Shown here in pieces: positions 25,023 to 33,730 of a DNA stretch of 64,000 nt. This DNA is from GCA-016699835 sp964543905. Lineage in GTDB: Bacteria; Planctomycetota; Phycisphaerae; Phycisphaerales; UBA1924. Location of the stretch: positions 62,001 through 126,000 of the forward strand of contig CAZIZO010000008.1 of the NCBI GenBank assembly GCA_964543905.1, written 5' to 3'. The notes beneath the pieces are model-generated. The model was not told the DNA's origin, searched no databases, and was given only the letters and a program-made list of their open reading frames with translations. Within the stretch, counting starts at the first letter, position 1. Each line of letters starts with the position of its first letter. Made by a program: the position numbers and the translations under genes.

Positions 25023-26933
25023 CTAGGGCTTGTGGAGGGTCATGGTGTCGAAGAGGCGACCTTCGAGGTCGAAGGCTTGCAACTCGAGGTGGGCGTCGTG
25101 GATCATGACGTAGGTGATGTGGTGTCCTTTGTACGTGCGACGGCTGAACCAGGTCTTTTGCGGGGCGGCGGTTTCGAGCCCGCCGCCGCCGCCGCCGCTG
25201 GTGATGTAGATGACGCCGGAGGCGTGATCGACCTGACCGGCGCGGAGGGGCCAGGTGCGTTCGTAGGCGTGGATGTGCCCGGTGAAGTTGATGTCGACGT
25301 GGTGCTTCTCGTACAACTGGGCGAGGGGACGGTGGCGCGGGGAACCCCAGGTGGATTGCTCTTTGAAGGTATCGCCGTAGTCGTCGGAGTCAGAGGAGTA
25401 GACGGGATGGTGGTGGTAGACGAACTTCCACTTGGCGTCGCTCTTGGCGAGTTCGGCGTCGAGCCAGTTCCATTGCGCGCTGCCCGGGGAGACGTCGATG
25501 TTGGTGTTGAGGATGAAGAACTGGGCGTTGCCGTAGCGGTAGGTGTAGTGATCCTCCGGGGCCTGGACCTTGAAGTATTTGTAGTAGAGGGAGTGGTTTT
25601 CCTCGTGGTTGCCGAGGGAGGGGAACATGCAGACGCGGCTCATGAGGGGATAGGAGCCGGCGAGGAACTCCTCGGTCCATTCGAGGCGATCGGGCCCGGT
25701 GTTGACGACGTCGCCGAGATGGATCTCGAAGTTGGGGCGGAGGGAGAACGCGAACTGCTGCAAGGTGGCGATGACCTGCGGATTTTTCTGGGTGTCGCCG
25801 ATGACGACGAAGGCGTAGGCGGCGTCGGGACGGACGGAGGTTTGGAAGGTGAGGTCGTCGCTGAGGAGTTCGGTGCCGTCGGGGTGGAGGGTGTGGGCGC
25901 GATAGAAGTAGTTGGTGCCGGGCTGGAGGTTGTCGATGGTGATCTCGTGGAAGGTTCCTTCGGGGCCGGGTTGGGATTGGTAGGCATAGGGGAGTTGGTC
26001 GCCGTAGCGGACGTAGCCCTTGCCGGGCTTGGAGGTTTCCCACATGATGGTCATGGAGTTCATGGTGGACCACTGGAGGTAGGGCTTGACGACGAAGCGC
26101 TGGGTGGTCTCGACGGGGGGGTCCCAGGACGCGAGTTTGGCGCCGGGGTCGTAGGCGGCGGCGATCTCCTGATCGGCGAGAGCGCGATTGAACACCTTGA
26201 CTTCGACCATGGCGCCCTTGAGGAGGGTGAGTTCGTCGTCGTCCTTGAAGGCGCCGATGGTGTAGGGGGCGTGCGAGGGGTAGAGGATGGCGCCGCGCTG
26301 CTGGGCGGATTCGCCTGCGAGTTTGCCGTTGACGTAGAGGCGCAGGCGTCGCCCGTCGTAGGTGCCGGCGACGTGGTACCACTTGCCGGTGGAGTAGGGT
26401 GTGGACGAGCGCACGTAGGTCATGTGGCCGTTGCCGTCGTCGGCGCCGGAGGAGGCGAGGGCGAAGTAGAACGCGTCGTCGCTGTAGCCCAGGATCCAAC
26501 CTTGTTCGGCGTCGGCGTTGTCTTGGGCGACGGCGATGAAGGCGCCGGCGTGTTCGGGCTTCTCGACATTGACCCAGGCTTCGGCGGTCATCTCCGCGGA
26601 AGGAAGGGCGGGCTTGGAGTCGGCGATGTCGGGGGAGATCTGGAGGTAGGCGTTCTCGCCGTTGAAGGAGATCCCTTCGCCTGGACCGATGATCGCGCGC
26701 TCGACCTTCCCGAGCACCTTGGCGCGGACGTTGGAGGTGGCGTCGATCGCGAGGTCGCCCTCGCGCGAGAGTTTGCCCTTGCCCACCCCGAAGTGGAGGA
26801 GGAGCCCCGGCTCGGGGACGGGCTCTTTTTTCTTGTCCTGGGCCAACGCGACGGATGCGAAGGACACGAGGAGCGAGAGGCATGCCGCGAACCGCAGCGG
26901 CGAGGAGGGCGAGAGGGGATCGAGGCAGGGCAT
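25023..26933 (-). CDS. Secreted metallophosphoesterase with LamG and purple-acid-phosphatase-type N-terminal domain
   Basis: A 636-residue exported protein. A signal peptide (RFAACLSLLVSFASVALA) is followed by a LamG/concanavalin-like domain (about 45-260: MTAEAWVNVEKPEHAGAF; YHVAGTYDGRRLRLYVNGKL), then a fibronectin-like domain as in purple acid phosphatases (WSTMNSMTIMWETSKPGKGY), then the calcineurin-like catalytic domain. Metal ligands are visible: VVIGDTQ, HLGDVVNTGPD, SLGNHEENH, VYHHHPVY and FTGHIHAYERTW. The N-terminal Asp usually followed by xH is replaced by GDTQ, which occurs in some PAP-like groups. It should release phosphate from extracellular esters. It converges on the phosphonate operon, which fits phosphorus scavenging, though coregulation is not shown. 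Confidence 0.87.
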   Translation of the reverse strand: MPCLDPLSPSSPLRFAACLSLLVSFASVALAQDKKKEPVPEPGLLLHFGVGKGKLSREGDLAIDATSNVRAKVLGKVERAIIGPGEGISFNGENAYLQISPDIADSKPALPSAEMTAEAWVNVEKPEHAGAFIAVAQDNADAEQGWILGYSDDAFYFALASSGADDGNGHMTYVRSSTPYSTGKWYHVAGTYDGRRLRLYVNGKLAGESAQQRGAILYPSHAPYTIGAFKDDDELTLLKGAMVEVKVFNRALADQEIAAAYDPGAKLASWDPPVETTQRFVVKPYLQWSTMNSMTIMWETSKPGKGYVRYGDQLPYAYQSQPGPEGTFHEITIDNLQPGTNYFYRAHTLHPDGTELLSDDLTFQTSVRPDAAYAFVVIGDTQKNPQVIATLQQFAFSLRPNFEIHLGDVVNTGPDRLEWTEEFLAGSYPLMSRVCMFPSLGNHEENHSLYYKYFKVQAPEDHYTYRYGNAQFFILNTNIDVSPGSAQWNWLDAELAKSDAKWKFVYHHHPVYSSDSDDYGDTFKEQSTWGSPRHRPLAQLYEKHHVDINFTGHIHAYERTWPLRAGQVDHASGVIYITSGGGGGGLETAAPQKTWFSRRTYKGHHITYVMIHDAHLELQAFDLEGRLFDTMTLHKP

Positions 26934-27076
26934 ATTACGAAACTCCGATGAGGTTGAGCGGTGGCGCGGGACCGGCGGGCGAGGAATCGTTCAGGCTAGT
27001 CAAGAACGGAAGACGATGTGTCATGGGGGGCGCAAGTGCAGATCAAGATCGCATGAAGTCGTGCGGCGTCGCGGGA

Positions 27077-28045
27077 TTACCGCGCGTCACGGAGCGTGGA
27101 GAACAGGCGATCCAGGTTTCGATTCATGACGACGAGGTAGTCGTTGCCGAGGGCGCGGTCTTGTTGGCTCAACGACTCGCAGGGGGAGAAGGTGAGGCTG
27201 CGTATGGCGAAGTCGTTCTCCAGATGCTCGCGGATGGAATCGGCGGGATCGTCCTCCCAGAGGAGGATGCGCGGGGAGGCGTGGGGGTGATTCCGGAGGA
27301 GGTTGGAGAGGTTGGCCTGGGCGTCGGGGTCCGGGGGCTGGTCGGGGGAGAGGGGGATGGTGTGGATCGTGATGGCGTAGCGCTGGGCGATGTAGTTGTA
27401 CGCGGGGTGGGAGGCGATGAGGACGGCCGAGGAGCACAGGGGGGCCAACTCGCGGAAGCGGCGATCGAGGGCGAGGAGGTCTTCTTCGAGTTGGCGATGT
27501 CCGTGGTGCCAGGCGTTGGCGTGCTCCGGCCAGCGACGCTGGAGGGCGAGGAGGATCGCGCGGGCCTGCTCGATGGCGTTGGCCGGGGCCATCCAGGTGT
27601 GACCATCGAGGCCTTCGTGGGAGTGCTCGCCCATGGTGCCGTGTCGGTGCGTGGTGGACTCGATCGTGATGAGGTGCTCGTGGAGGGGTGCGGAGGCGTC
27701 GACGAGGCGGCTCATGGGGAGGGCGGCGGAGGAGACCCATTGCTCGAAGTTGGCGCCGTTGATGACGATGAGGTCGGCGGACTGGAAGGCTTGCAGGATG
27801 TCGGTGGGGGGGCTCCAGAAGATCGGGTCTTCACCGTCGGGCAAGGGGCAGACCACGGTGGCACGATCGCCCACGATGCGCGAGGCGAAGAAGCAGGTGG
27901 GATAGAAGGTGGTGTAGATGATTGGGGAGCGTGAGGTCGTGGAGTCGGTGGCACGGCTTGCGTGCGTGGACGGCGCACGATCGCACCCGACGACGGAGGC
28001 GAGGAGGCTCAACACCAGAGCGACGAGGCGCGCGGAAGGGGGCAT
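27077..28045 (-). CDS. Metal-binding lipoprotein of the ZnuA/TroA family, first His ligand missing
   Basis: A 322-residue lipoprotein (lipobox LLASVVGC) of the cluster A-1 metal-binding family. It has YTTFYPTCFFASRIVGD, then the region where the first metal His normally lies ('DPHxyeptPsd'), here GEDPIFWSPPTDILQ with Ile in its place. The second site DGHTWMAPANA, the third IASHPAYNYIAQRY and the acidic fourth LLWEDDPADS are kept. A His-rich loop (HRHGTMGEHSHEGLDGH) precedes the second site, as in zinc-binding ZnuA. It should bind zinc or manganese outside the cytoplasmic membrane. It is the last gene of a minus-strand run with an FtsX-type permease and LolD-type ATPase, not the usual ZnuBC. 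Confidence 0.83.
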   Translation of the reverse strand: MPPSARLVALVLSLLASVVGCDRAPSTHASRATDSTTSRSPIIYTTFYPTCFFASRIVGDRATVVCPLPDGEDPIFWSPPTDILQAFQSADLIVINGANFEQWVSSAALPMSRLVDASAPLHEHLITIESTTHRHGTMGEHSHEGLDGHTWMAPANAIEQARAILLALQRRWPEHANAWHHGHRQLEEDLLALDRRFRELAPLCSSAVLIASHPAYNYIAQRYAITIHTIPLSPDQPPDPDAQANLSNLLRNHPHASPRILLWEDDPADSIREHLENDFAIRSLTFSPCESLSQQDRALGNDYLVVMNRNLDRLFSTLRDAR

Positions 28046-28057
28046 GCAACAGGGCTC

Positions 28058-29242
28058 CTAGGAAAGCAGGCTGATGAGGCGGGGTGTGGCCACGCGCAGG
28101 ACGAGGAGGCCCGCGCCGGCGAGGAACGAACCGGAGAGGAGGACGATGAGGAACTCGAAGGCGATCAGGGCGCGGACGGTGGAGGCGGGGCCGCCGAGGC
28201 GATGGAGCGTGACCCACTCCCGCTCACGAACACGTGCGGAGAGCGCGGAGATCAGGGCGAGCAGGAGGGCGGTGGAGGCGGCGAGCACGCACGAGACGGC
28301 GTCGAGGAGGAGGCGGATTTGGAGGACGGTGGAGAGGAGATCATCGACGACGTCGCGACAGACGACCGCCTGGAGGCGTTGGAACTTCGGATCGCGACCT
28401 TGGTTGACGAGAGCGCGGGAGATCGTGGCGTCCTTGTGGTCAAGGGGAAAGATGAGCACGGCGCTGAGGGGGAGGTGCTCGGGAGGGGCGTGGACGTGGA
28501 AGGAGGGCGCCGACCGGGGGGTGACTTCGTTGAAGTGGATGAGTTGCTCGCTGACGACGACGTTGGTGGCGGAACGATCCAGAATCATGGAGGCGGGGAG
28601 CGAGGAGGGGTCGGCGTGACCGTGGCTGAGACCTTCGAGGATCCAGGCGGTCTTGAGATCGACGAAGACGGCGTGGTCGTCGGGGGTGTGGCTCTGGGCG
28701 AGGATGCCGCAGACGCGCATCTTCAAGGCGGGGGGCTTGGAGATGTCGAAGACATCGGACTGGTCGGAGAAGATGGGCATGCCGACGTGGACGCCGAGGG
28801 ACTGGTGCGCGTGGAAGCCGAGCACGACCTCACCGAGCATGGTGGGCAGGGTGCCGGAAGCGGTGCGGAGGTTTCGAGCCTCGAAGTACTCGGGGATGGT
28901 GGCCACGATGCGGAGGTGGCGTGTGGTGTATCGGGCATGGATCGGGACGCAGAGTCCGGCGACCTCGGCGCGGAGTGAGTCGAACTCGGCCATGCTGAGC
29001 GGTTCGAGGCTGGAGGGGCGGAAGTACATGGCGAGAAGGGCGAGGTCCACCTTGCTGCCCGATCGACCGATGGCGATGGGCGTGGCGTCGGCGCGGGCGG
29101 TGAGGTCGGCGCGGTACTGGGCGATGACGAGCCTGGTGGCGAGCGGGAGCAGGATGGCGAGGGCGACGCAGAGGGCGAGGATGGAGGTGCGAAGACGAGA
29201 GTGGCGTGCGTGGGCGAGGGCGAGAAACCAGGCCGCGCTCAT
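28058..29242 (-). CDS. FtsX-like (MacB/LolE-type) ABC transporter permease
   Basis: A 394-residue permease. One helix near the N-terminus (TSILALCVALAILLPLATRL) is followed by a large periplasmic domain (about residues 45-270), then three helices at the C-terminus (LLLDAVSCVLAASTALLLAL; ALIAFEFLIVLLSGSFLA; last segment ending RLISLLS). This is the FtsX/MacB/LolE plan. The start ATG at 29242 overlaps the stop of the ATPase gene (ATGA); the much longer open frame upstream is only a shadow over that gene. Such permeases do mechanotransmission work on periplasmic or lipoprotein substrates. Here the pair is next to a metal-binding lipoprotein, so metal handling is likely. Confidence 0.83.
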   Translation of the reverse strand: MSAAWFLALAHARHSRLRTSILALCVALAILLPLATRLVIAQYRADLTARADATPIAIGRSGSKVDLALLAMYFRPSSLEPLSMAEFDSLRAEVAGLCVPIHARYTTRHLRIVATIPEYFEARNLRTASGTLPTMLGEVVLGFHAHQSLGVHVGMPIFSDQSDVFDISKPPALKMRVCGILAQSHTPDDHAVFVDLKTAWILEGLSHGHADPSSLPASMILDRSATNVVVSEQLIHFNEVTPRSAPSFHVHAPPEHLPLSAVLIFPLDHKDATISRALVNQGRDPKFQRLQAVVCRDVVDDLLSTVLQIRLLLDAVSCVLAASTALLLALISALSARVREREWVTLHRLGGPASTVRALIAFEFLIVLLSGSFLAGAGLLVLRVATPRLISLLS

Positions 29243-29940
29243 GGGAGGTCTCCATAGCGGGCGGGGCGAGGCGTGGAGAGGGAGGGCATGTCGATGACGC
29301 GATCGAAGCGATGGAGCAGCGCGTGGTTGTGGGTGACCATGAAGAGGGTGGAACCGGTCGAGGCGACGTGGTCGAGAAGGAGGTCGAGGACGCGCTGGGA
29401 GTGGACGGGGTCGAGGTTGCCGGTGGGCTCGTCGCAGAGGACAAGGGGAGGGGAGAGGATGAGCGCGCGGCAGAGGGCGGCGCGTTGGCGTTCGCCTTGC
29501 GAGAGGCGTCGTGGAGTTCGGTGGAGCAGGTGCTCGATGCCCATGGAGCGGGCGAGATGGACGGCGCGATCGCGATGGGAAGGGTTTGGGTGCCCAAAGC
29601 CGAGACGAACGGGGAGGAGGAGGTTGTCGAGGGTGGAGAGGTAGTCGATGAGTTCGAGTTCCTGAAAGACGATGCCGATGCGGCGAAGACGCAAGGCCCG
29701 TCGGGCGTGGTCGGACCAGGATTCGATGTGGTCGCCGAGGACTTGGACCGAGCCGGCGGAGGGGGAGGTGACGCCCGAGATGAGATGGAGGAGGGTGGTC
29801 TTCCCGGAGCCGCTGGGTCCGACGCAGGCGACGCGTTCGCCCGGACGCAGTGCCAGATGGGAGACGCGCAGGACGAAGGCGTCGGCGTCGCGGTGGCGGA
29901 ACTCGAGGGCGTGGAGGAGGACTATCGGGTCGGACGCCAT
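29239..29940 (-). CDS. LolD/MacB-type ABC transporter ATP-binding protein
   Basis: A 233-residue ATPase with Walker A CVGPSGSGKTTLLHLI, the Q-loop and linker GIVFQELELIDYLSTLDNL typical of LolD/FtsE-like ATPases, signature LSQGERQRAALCRAL, Walker B LVLCDEPTGNLDP and switch VTHNHALL. The start at 29940 follows AAGGAG at good spacing and overlaps the upstream hypothetical gene by 19 bases. Its stop overlaps the permease start. It powers the FtsX-like permease encoded next. Confidence 0.88.
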   Translation of the reverse strand: MASDPIVLLHALEFRHRDADAFVLRVSHLALRPGERVACVGPSGSGKTTLLHLISGVTSPSAGSVQVLGDHIESWSDHARRALRLRRIGIVFQELELIDYLSTLDNLLLPVRLGFGHPNPSHRDRAVHLARSMGIEHLLHRTPRRLSQGERQRAALCRALILSPPLVLCDEPTGNLDPVHSQRVLDLLLDHVASTGSTLFMVTHNHALLHRFDRVIDMPSLSTPRPARYGDLP

Positions 29941-31322
29941 TCGTGCTCCTTGGGTGTGGGGGGCGGGGGGAGTGGAGCGGGGTCGCCCTCCATGGGCACG
30001 CGGAACTGCTCGATGGGAGTGCAGGCGACGATCTTCCAACCGTCGGGGAGGCGAGCGATGGCGTATTCCGCGCGGAACTCGGAGCGTCGGGTGTGGGAGT
30101 GGCCCCAGTGGTAGACCATGCCGTCCACTTGCCAGCGTGCGTCGACGATGCACTCGGCGGTGGGGGAGGTGGAGCGAGGACGGCGGACGCGCTGCTCGAG
30201 AGTGCGGACGGCTTGGACGCGACTGAGGGCGCCCCCCTCTTCTTGCATGATGAGGCTTCGATAGACCTGGGTGTAGATGGCGTCGAGGAGGGGTCCATCG
30301 ACGCTGGCGGCGAGGGTGTCGTAGATCTCGCCGGGGTCGGTGTAGTCGAACGCGCGGTAGATGTTGGCGTGGAGGAGCGAGAAGACGCGGAGCAGTTCGT
30401 CGTCCTTGAGCGAGGGCGAGGAACTCCATGGGAGTGTGGGCAGGGGGACGCGAGCCGTGTTCCACGCTGCGGCCGAGAGGAGGGAGACGGGGATGATCGC
30501 GGCGGCCCACGCGCGGCGCGAACCTGGAAGGTGGAGCGCTCGCCAGCACGCCCAAGCGAGAGGCAGAGCGAGGGAGAGGAGGGGAACGGTGCGAACGGGG
30601 ACGGTGGTGGGGAGGATCGGGGGAACGTGGGGCCCGACGGGCGCGTCGGACGTGTGCCAGATGTACTCGGGCTCGCTCTTGGTGAACGTGATGAGCCGGA
30701 TCTCTCCTTCGGCGATGAGGACGGACTCGATCTGGACCGGGGGTGGGACTTGCTGCTGTTGATCGAGGAAATCACGCGGGAAGGTGCCCCAGGCGATGGA
30801 GACTTGACGGGGACGTTGTGCGCAGGGGTAGAGGAGCACGAGGTGCACTTGGGGGATGAGCGCCATCGGGCTTTGGACGAATCCCGGTCGCGTCTCGGGT
30901 TCCGGGCGCACGATGCGGTAGAGGAGTTCGTGAGGCGGGACGGGCACGCCGTCGATGTTCAGGATGTTGGCGCGATCCAACGATCGGGGAGAGGGCCCGG
31001 CGGGCGCACCGCCGAAGTATTCGAGCAGGGCGGCGTGCAGGTCGGACTCTTCTTCGGGGAGGATGTCATCGCGGGCTTGGCGACGAGTCTGGATGAGACC
31101 GTCGACGAAGGAGAGGTTCATGAGCAACTCGGCCCGGACGGCGCGGGGCTCGATGGTGAATCGCACATCGGCGTGCGCGCCGGGCTTGGGATGGGCAAAG
31201 CACCCGACGCTCGCCAAAGAGGCCAGGAGGCAGCCCAGCAGTTGGTCGTGGATGGGCACGGCCCGTCGAGCCAGCCGTCGGAAGCGATGCGGGAGGGAGA
31301 TCACGAAGGATGCGGCGTGCAC
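29922..31322 (-). CDS. Hypothetical membrane-anchored protein of the metal/ABC operon
   Basis: A 466-residue protein that I do not recognise. A hydrophobic N-terminal segment (QLLGCLLASLASVGCFAHPK) could be a signal or lipoprotein anchor; an alternative start closer to it may be the true one. The following part has AHADVRFTIEPRAVRAELLM, which resembles the N-terminal domains of HupE-like periplasmic proteins. One or two hydrophobic segments lie near residues 255-305 (VRTVPLLSLALPLAWACWRA). The C-terminal part (RTLEQRVRRPRSTSPTAECI then VDARWQVDGMVYHWGHSHTR) may be an NTF2-like fold. It is the first gene of the four-gene minus-strand run and overlaps the ATPase start, so it probably belongs to the same transport system. 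Confidence 0.65.
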   Translation of the reverse strand: MHAASFVISLPHRFRRLARRAVPIHDQLLGCLLASLASVGCFAHPKPGAHADVRFTIEPRAVRAELLMNLSFVDGLIQTRRQARDDILPEEESDLHAALLEYFGGAPAGPSPRSLDRANILNIDGVPVPPHELLYRIVRPEPETRPGFVQSPMALIPQVHLVLLYPCAQRPRQVSIAWGTFPRDFLDQQQQVPPPVQIESVLIAEGEIRLITFTKSEPEYIWHTSDAPVGPHVPPILPTTVPVRTVPLLSLALPLAWACWRALHLPGSRRAWAAAIIPVSLLSAAAWNTARVPLPTLPWSSSPSLKDDELLRVFSLLHANIYRAFDYTDPGEIYDTLAASVDGPLLDAIYTQVYRSLIMQEEGGALSRVQAVRTLEQRVRRPRSTSPTAECIVDARWQVDGMVYHWGHSHTRRSEFRAEYAIARLPDGWKIVACTPIEQFRVPMEGDPAPLPPPPTPKEHEWRPTR

Positions 31323-31387
31323 GCACGGATTCTTTGTCCCCGAGGCGGAGGGATGGCGTGGACGAGCGTCAAGAATGCGCCAAGATC

Positions 31388-32773
31388 TCAGGACGAGCGG
31401 GGCGACGTGTCGCGATCGACCAGCGAGAGGACGTCGTGCAAGATGGCCAGGGCAAGGTCGAGTTCATCGTCCGAGATGATCAGTGGCGGGGTGAGGGTGA
31501 GCACATTTCCGGCCGACACCTTGAAACTGAGCCCGCGCGAGAGGCACTCGTACAGGACACGTTCGGCCGCATCGACGGCGGGGGTTCGACGATCGCGATC
31601 GGCGACCAACTCGATGGCGAGGAGCAGGCCCGTGGCGCGGACGTCGCCGATGAGGGAGATGGCCTCCTGCCAGGAGCGCACGCGTTCGGCGGCCCGCGAC
31701 CCGAGTTGGCGGCTCCGGGCGAGGAGGTCTTCATCCTGGATGACGTCGAGGGTGGCGAGTGCGGCGGCGGCGGCGACGGGGGACTTTTCGTGGGTGTAAT
31801 GTCCGAGGGAGGTGTGCGAGGCGACATCAAGGTCGGCGCGGGCGAGGACGGCGGCGAGGGGCATGACGGCGCCGCCGAGGCCCTTGCCGATGACGAGGAT
31901 GTCGGGCGTGACGCCGACGGTGTGGGAGGCGAACCAATCGCCCGTGCGTCCGAGGCAGGTGGGGATCTCATCGAAGATGAGGAGGCAGCGGTGTCGATCG
32001 CAGAGTTCGCGGACGCGATCCCAATAGCCCGGGGGAGGAGTGGCGACCGTGGTGCAACGCAAGGGCTCGGCGATCAGGGCGGCGACATCGCCCTCGCGGG
32101 CGAGCACGTGCTCGATCGCCTCGACGCAGCGCAGGCTGCACGCCCCGGCGCAGCCGTAGGCGCATCGAAAGGGGAATGGTGGATGGACGTGGAAGACCCC
32201 GGGGAGCAAGGGGCCCAGGCCGCGGCGAAAGTGATCCTCACCGCCGACGGAAATGGTGTCGATGGAGGCGCCGTGGAAGGCGCCCCACATGCTGATGAAC
32301 TTGTGTCGTCCGGTGGCGATGCGGGCGAGTTTGAGGGCGATGCCGATCGCGGAGGCCCCGCCCGGGGCGAAGAGCACGCGCTGGAGGGGGTGAGGGGCGA
32401 GGGAGATCAGGCGTTCGGCGAGTTCGGTCGCAGGAGCGTTGGCAAAGCGTCGAGGGCAGAAGGGGAGGGTTCGGAGTTGACGGGTGACCGCGTCAACGAC
32501 TCTGGGGTGGGCGTAGCCGACCTGGTGGGCGCTGTTGCCGTGGAAGTCCATGTAGCGGCGGCCGTCGAGATCGAAGAGGTAGATGCCGGAGGCGCTGGAG
32601 AGGGCGTTGAGGCAGGGGGTGCTCAGGGCCTGCTTGAGGAAGGCGGAGGAGTCGGCGTGGAGGAAGGCGATGGCGTTGGGGGAGAGATGGGAGTCTTGCC
32701 AGGCCCGTCGGCGCGGGGAGTTGTTGAGATCGCCCTCGCTGCGATCGGGGTGCATGGCGGTGCTCCTGGGCAT
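31388..32773 (-). CDS. pbfA: Class III PLP enzyme, probable (R)-1-hydroxy-2-aminoethylphosphonate ammonia-lyase (PbfA-like)
   Basis: A 461-residue fold-type I PLP enzyme of the class III aminotransferase family. The PLP lysine is in ILVIGKGLGGAVMPLA. Several stretches fit the PbfA group better than GABA or ornithine aminotransferases: STPCLNALSSASGIYLFDLD, YMDFHGNSAHQVGYAHPRVV, LPFCPRRFANAPA, a Cys-rich FRCAYGCAGACSLRC and FDEIPTCLGRTG. PbfA converts (R)-1-hydroxy-2-aminoethylphosphonate to phosphonoacetaldehyde and ammonia, the substrate of PhnX. The PhnX-like hydrolase, an aminophosphonate-associated oxidoreductase and an OPA carrier lie 6.5 kb away on the other strand. The assignment comes from remembered sequence features of the group, not an alignment; a transaminase role is the alternative. 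Confidence 0.75.
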   Translation of the reverse strand: MPRSTAMHPDRSEGDLNNSPRRRAWQDSHLSPNAIAFLHADSSAFLKQALSTPCLNALSSASGIYLFDLDGRRYMDFHGNSAHQVGYAHPRVVDAVTRQLRTLPFCPRRFANAPATELAERLISLAPHPLQRVLFAPGGASAIGIALKLARIATGRHKFISMWGAFHGASIDTISVGGEDHFRRGLGPLLPGVFHVHPPFPFRCAYGCAGACSLRCVEAIEHVLAREGDVAALIAEPLRCTTVATPPPGYWDRVRELCDRHRCLLIFDEIPTCLGRTGDWFASHTVGVTPDILVIGKGLGGAVMPLAAVLARADLDVASHTSLGHYTHEKSPVAAAAALATLDVIQDEDLLARSRQLGSRAAERVRSWQEAISLIGDVRATGLLLAIELVADRDRRTPAVDAAERVLYECLSRGLSFKVSAGNVLTLTPPLIISDDELDLALAILHDVLSLVDRDTSPRSS

Positions 32774-32797
32774 CGCGGGGTCGTGGACGAAGGGAGG

Positions 32798-33730
32798 TCA
32801 GGGCACGGTGGGATTGAGGGCGGTGTACCAGGGGAGCGATTCGTCGATCTTGGCCTTGCCGACGGCCTTGACGTGCCCGTCGCCCCAGGCGGTGTTGCAC
32901 CCGGTGTTGTGGCGGAAGTACTCGCGTTGCCAGTCGCGGAAACGGGGGTCGCCGTTGGCGACATCGGGGTTGTACTGGGTGAGGTCGTTGAGGGTGTCGC
33001 CGTTGGCGTCGAGCATGTGCTCGAAGGCGTCCTGGAAGATGATGAGGGCGGAGGGCTGGGTGATGAAGGAGAGGCGAGTGGGGGTGGAGAGGACGCGGTT
33101 GTACTGGGGGACGAAGGTGCGGCGCCACCAGGTCATGGCGGGCTTGTTGGTGGCGGGGTCGAGGCGGTTGTCGACGCCGTTGAAGCCGTAGGTCTGGTAG
33201 TAGTGGTCGGGGATGTACTCGGTGCCGTCGGGGTACGGGTCCATCTTCTTGGCGGAGGGGCACTTCCAGACCTTCCAGCCCGGGAAGGGGGGCGCCTTGT
33301 CGGAGGGCCAGGGCATGCGAGCGGTGTACCAGGAAGGATCGATGCTGATGTCGAAGTATGGGTCGTAGATATTTCCCCAGTAGGCGACGTCGGCGGGCCC
33401 GCCGTCGGAAGTAAAGTCGGGGATGTATGGGCGCACGAGGCGAAGGTTGGTGGATTCGTAGGCGCCGGTGGGGTTGATGCGCAGGAAGCGGGCGCCGTAG
33501 TTGAGTCGTTTGGCGTGGTGCATCTCCTTGTTGTCGGCGATATAAGCGAAGATGGCCGAGTAGATGGTTCGCTGGTTGGCGAAGCACTGGACCTGCTTGG
33601 CGGACTCGCGGGCGCTGGCCAGCGAGGGGACAAGGATGCCGACGAGCAGGGCAATGACGGCGATGACCACGAGGAGTTCGATGAGCGTGAAGGCGTTCGG
33701 GCGACGGGGCGGGGGGGAGGAGCGGCTCAC
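32798..33730 (-). CDS. Prepilin-type N-terminal cleavage/methylation domain protein (pseudopilin-like)
   Basis: A 310-residue protein with a type IV pilin-like leader: RRPNAFTLIELLVVIAVIAL, with the Gly replaced by Ala before Phe+1 and the conserved Glu+5. A hydrophobic helix and an alpha-helical stem follow (ARESAKQVQCFANQRTIYSA), as in the large DUF1559/H-X9-DG-type families of planctomycetes. Near the C-terminus NTAWGDGHVKAVGKAKIDES resembles their H-x9-DG signature (H of 'FRHNTG', then WGDGHVK). It should be processed by prepilin peptidase and inserted in the cytoplasmic membrane or a type II secretion-like system. Dozens of such genes occur per planctomycete genome; individual roles are unknown. 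Confidence 0.88.
   Translation of the reverse strand: MSRSSPPPRRPNAFTLIELLVVIAVIALLVGILVPSLASARESAKQVQCFANQRTIYSAIFAYIADNKEMHHAKRLNYGARFLRINPTGAYESTNLRLVRPYIPDFTSDGGPADVAYWGNIYDPYFDISIDPSWYTARMPWPSDKAPPFPGWKVWKCPSAKKMDPYPDGTEYIPDHYYQTYGFNGVDNRLDPATNKPAMTWWRRTFVPQYNRVLSTPTRLSFITQPSALIIFQDAFEHMLDANGDTLNDLTQYNPDVANGDPRFRDWQREYFRHNTGCNTAWGDGHVKAVGKAKIDESLPWYTALNPTVP

Noticed and set aside
29850..31799. A 649-residue plus-strand frame rich in Gly, Glu and Asp
   Set aside because: It is antisense to the hypothetical gene at 29922 and the PbfA-like gene, with no ribosome site and a biased composition.
31388..32773. First read as a generic 4-aminobutyrate or acetylornithine aminotransferase
   Set aside because: The FHGN/HQVGY, LPFCPRR and Cys-rich stretches fit the PbfA group better, and phosphonate genes are close by.
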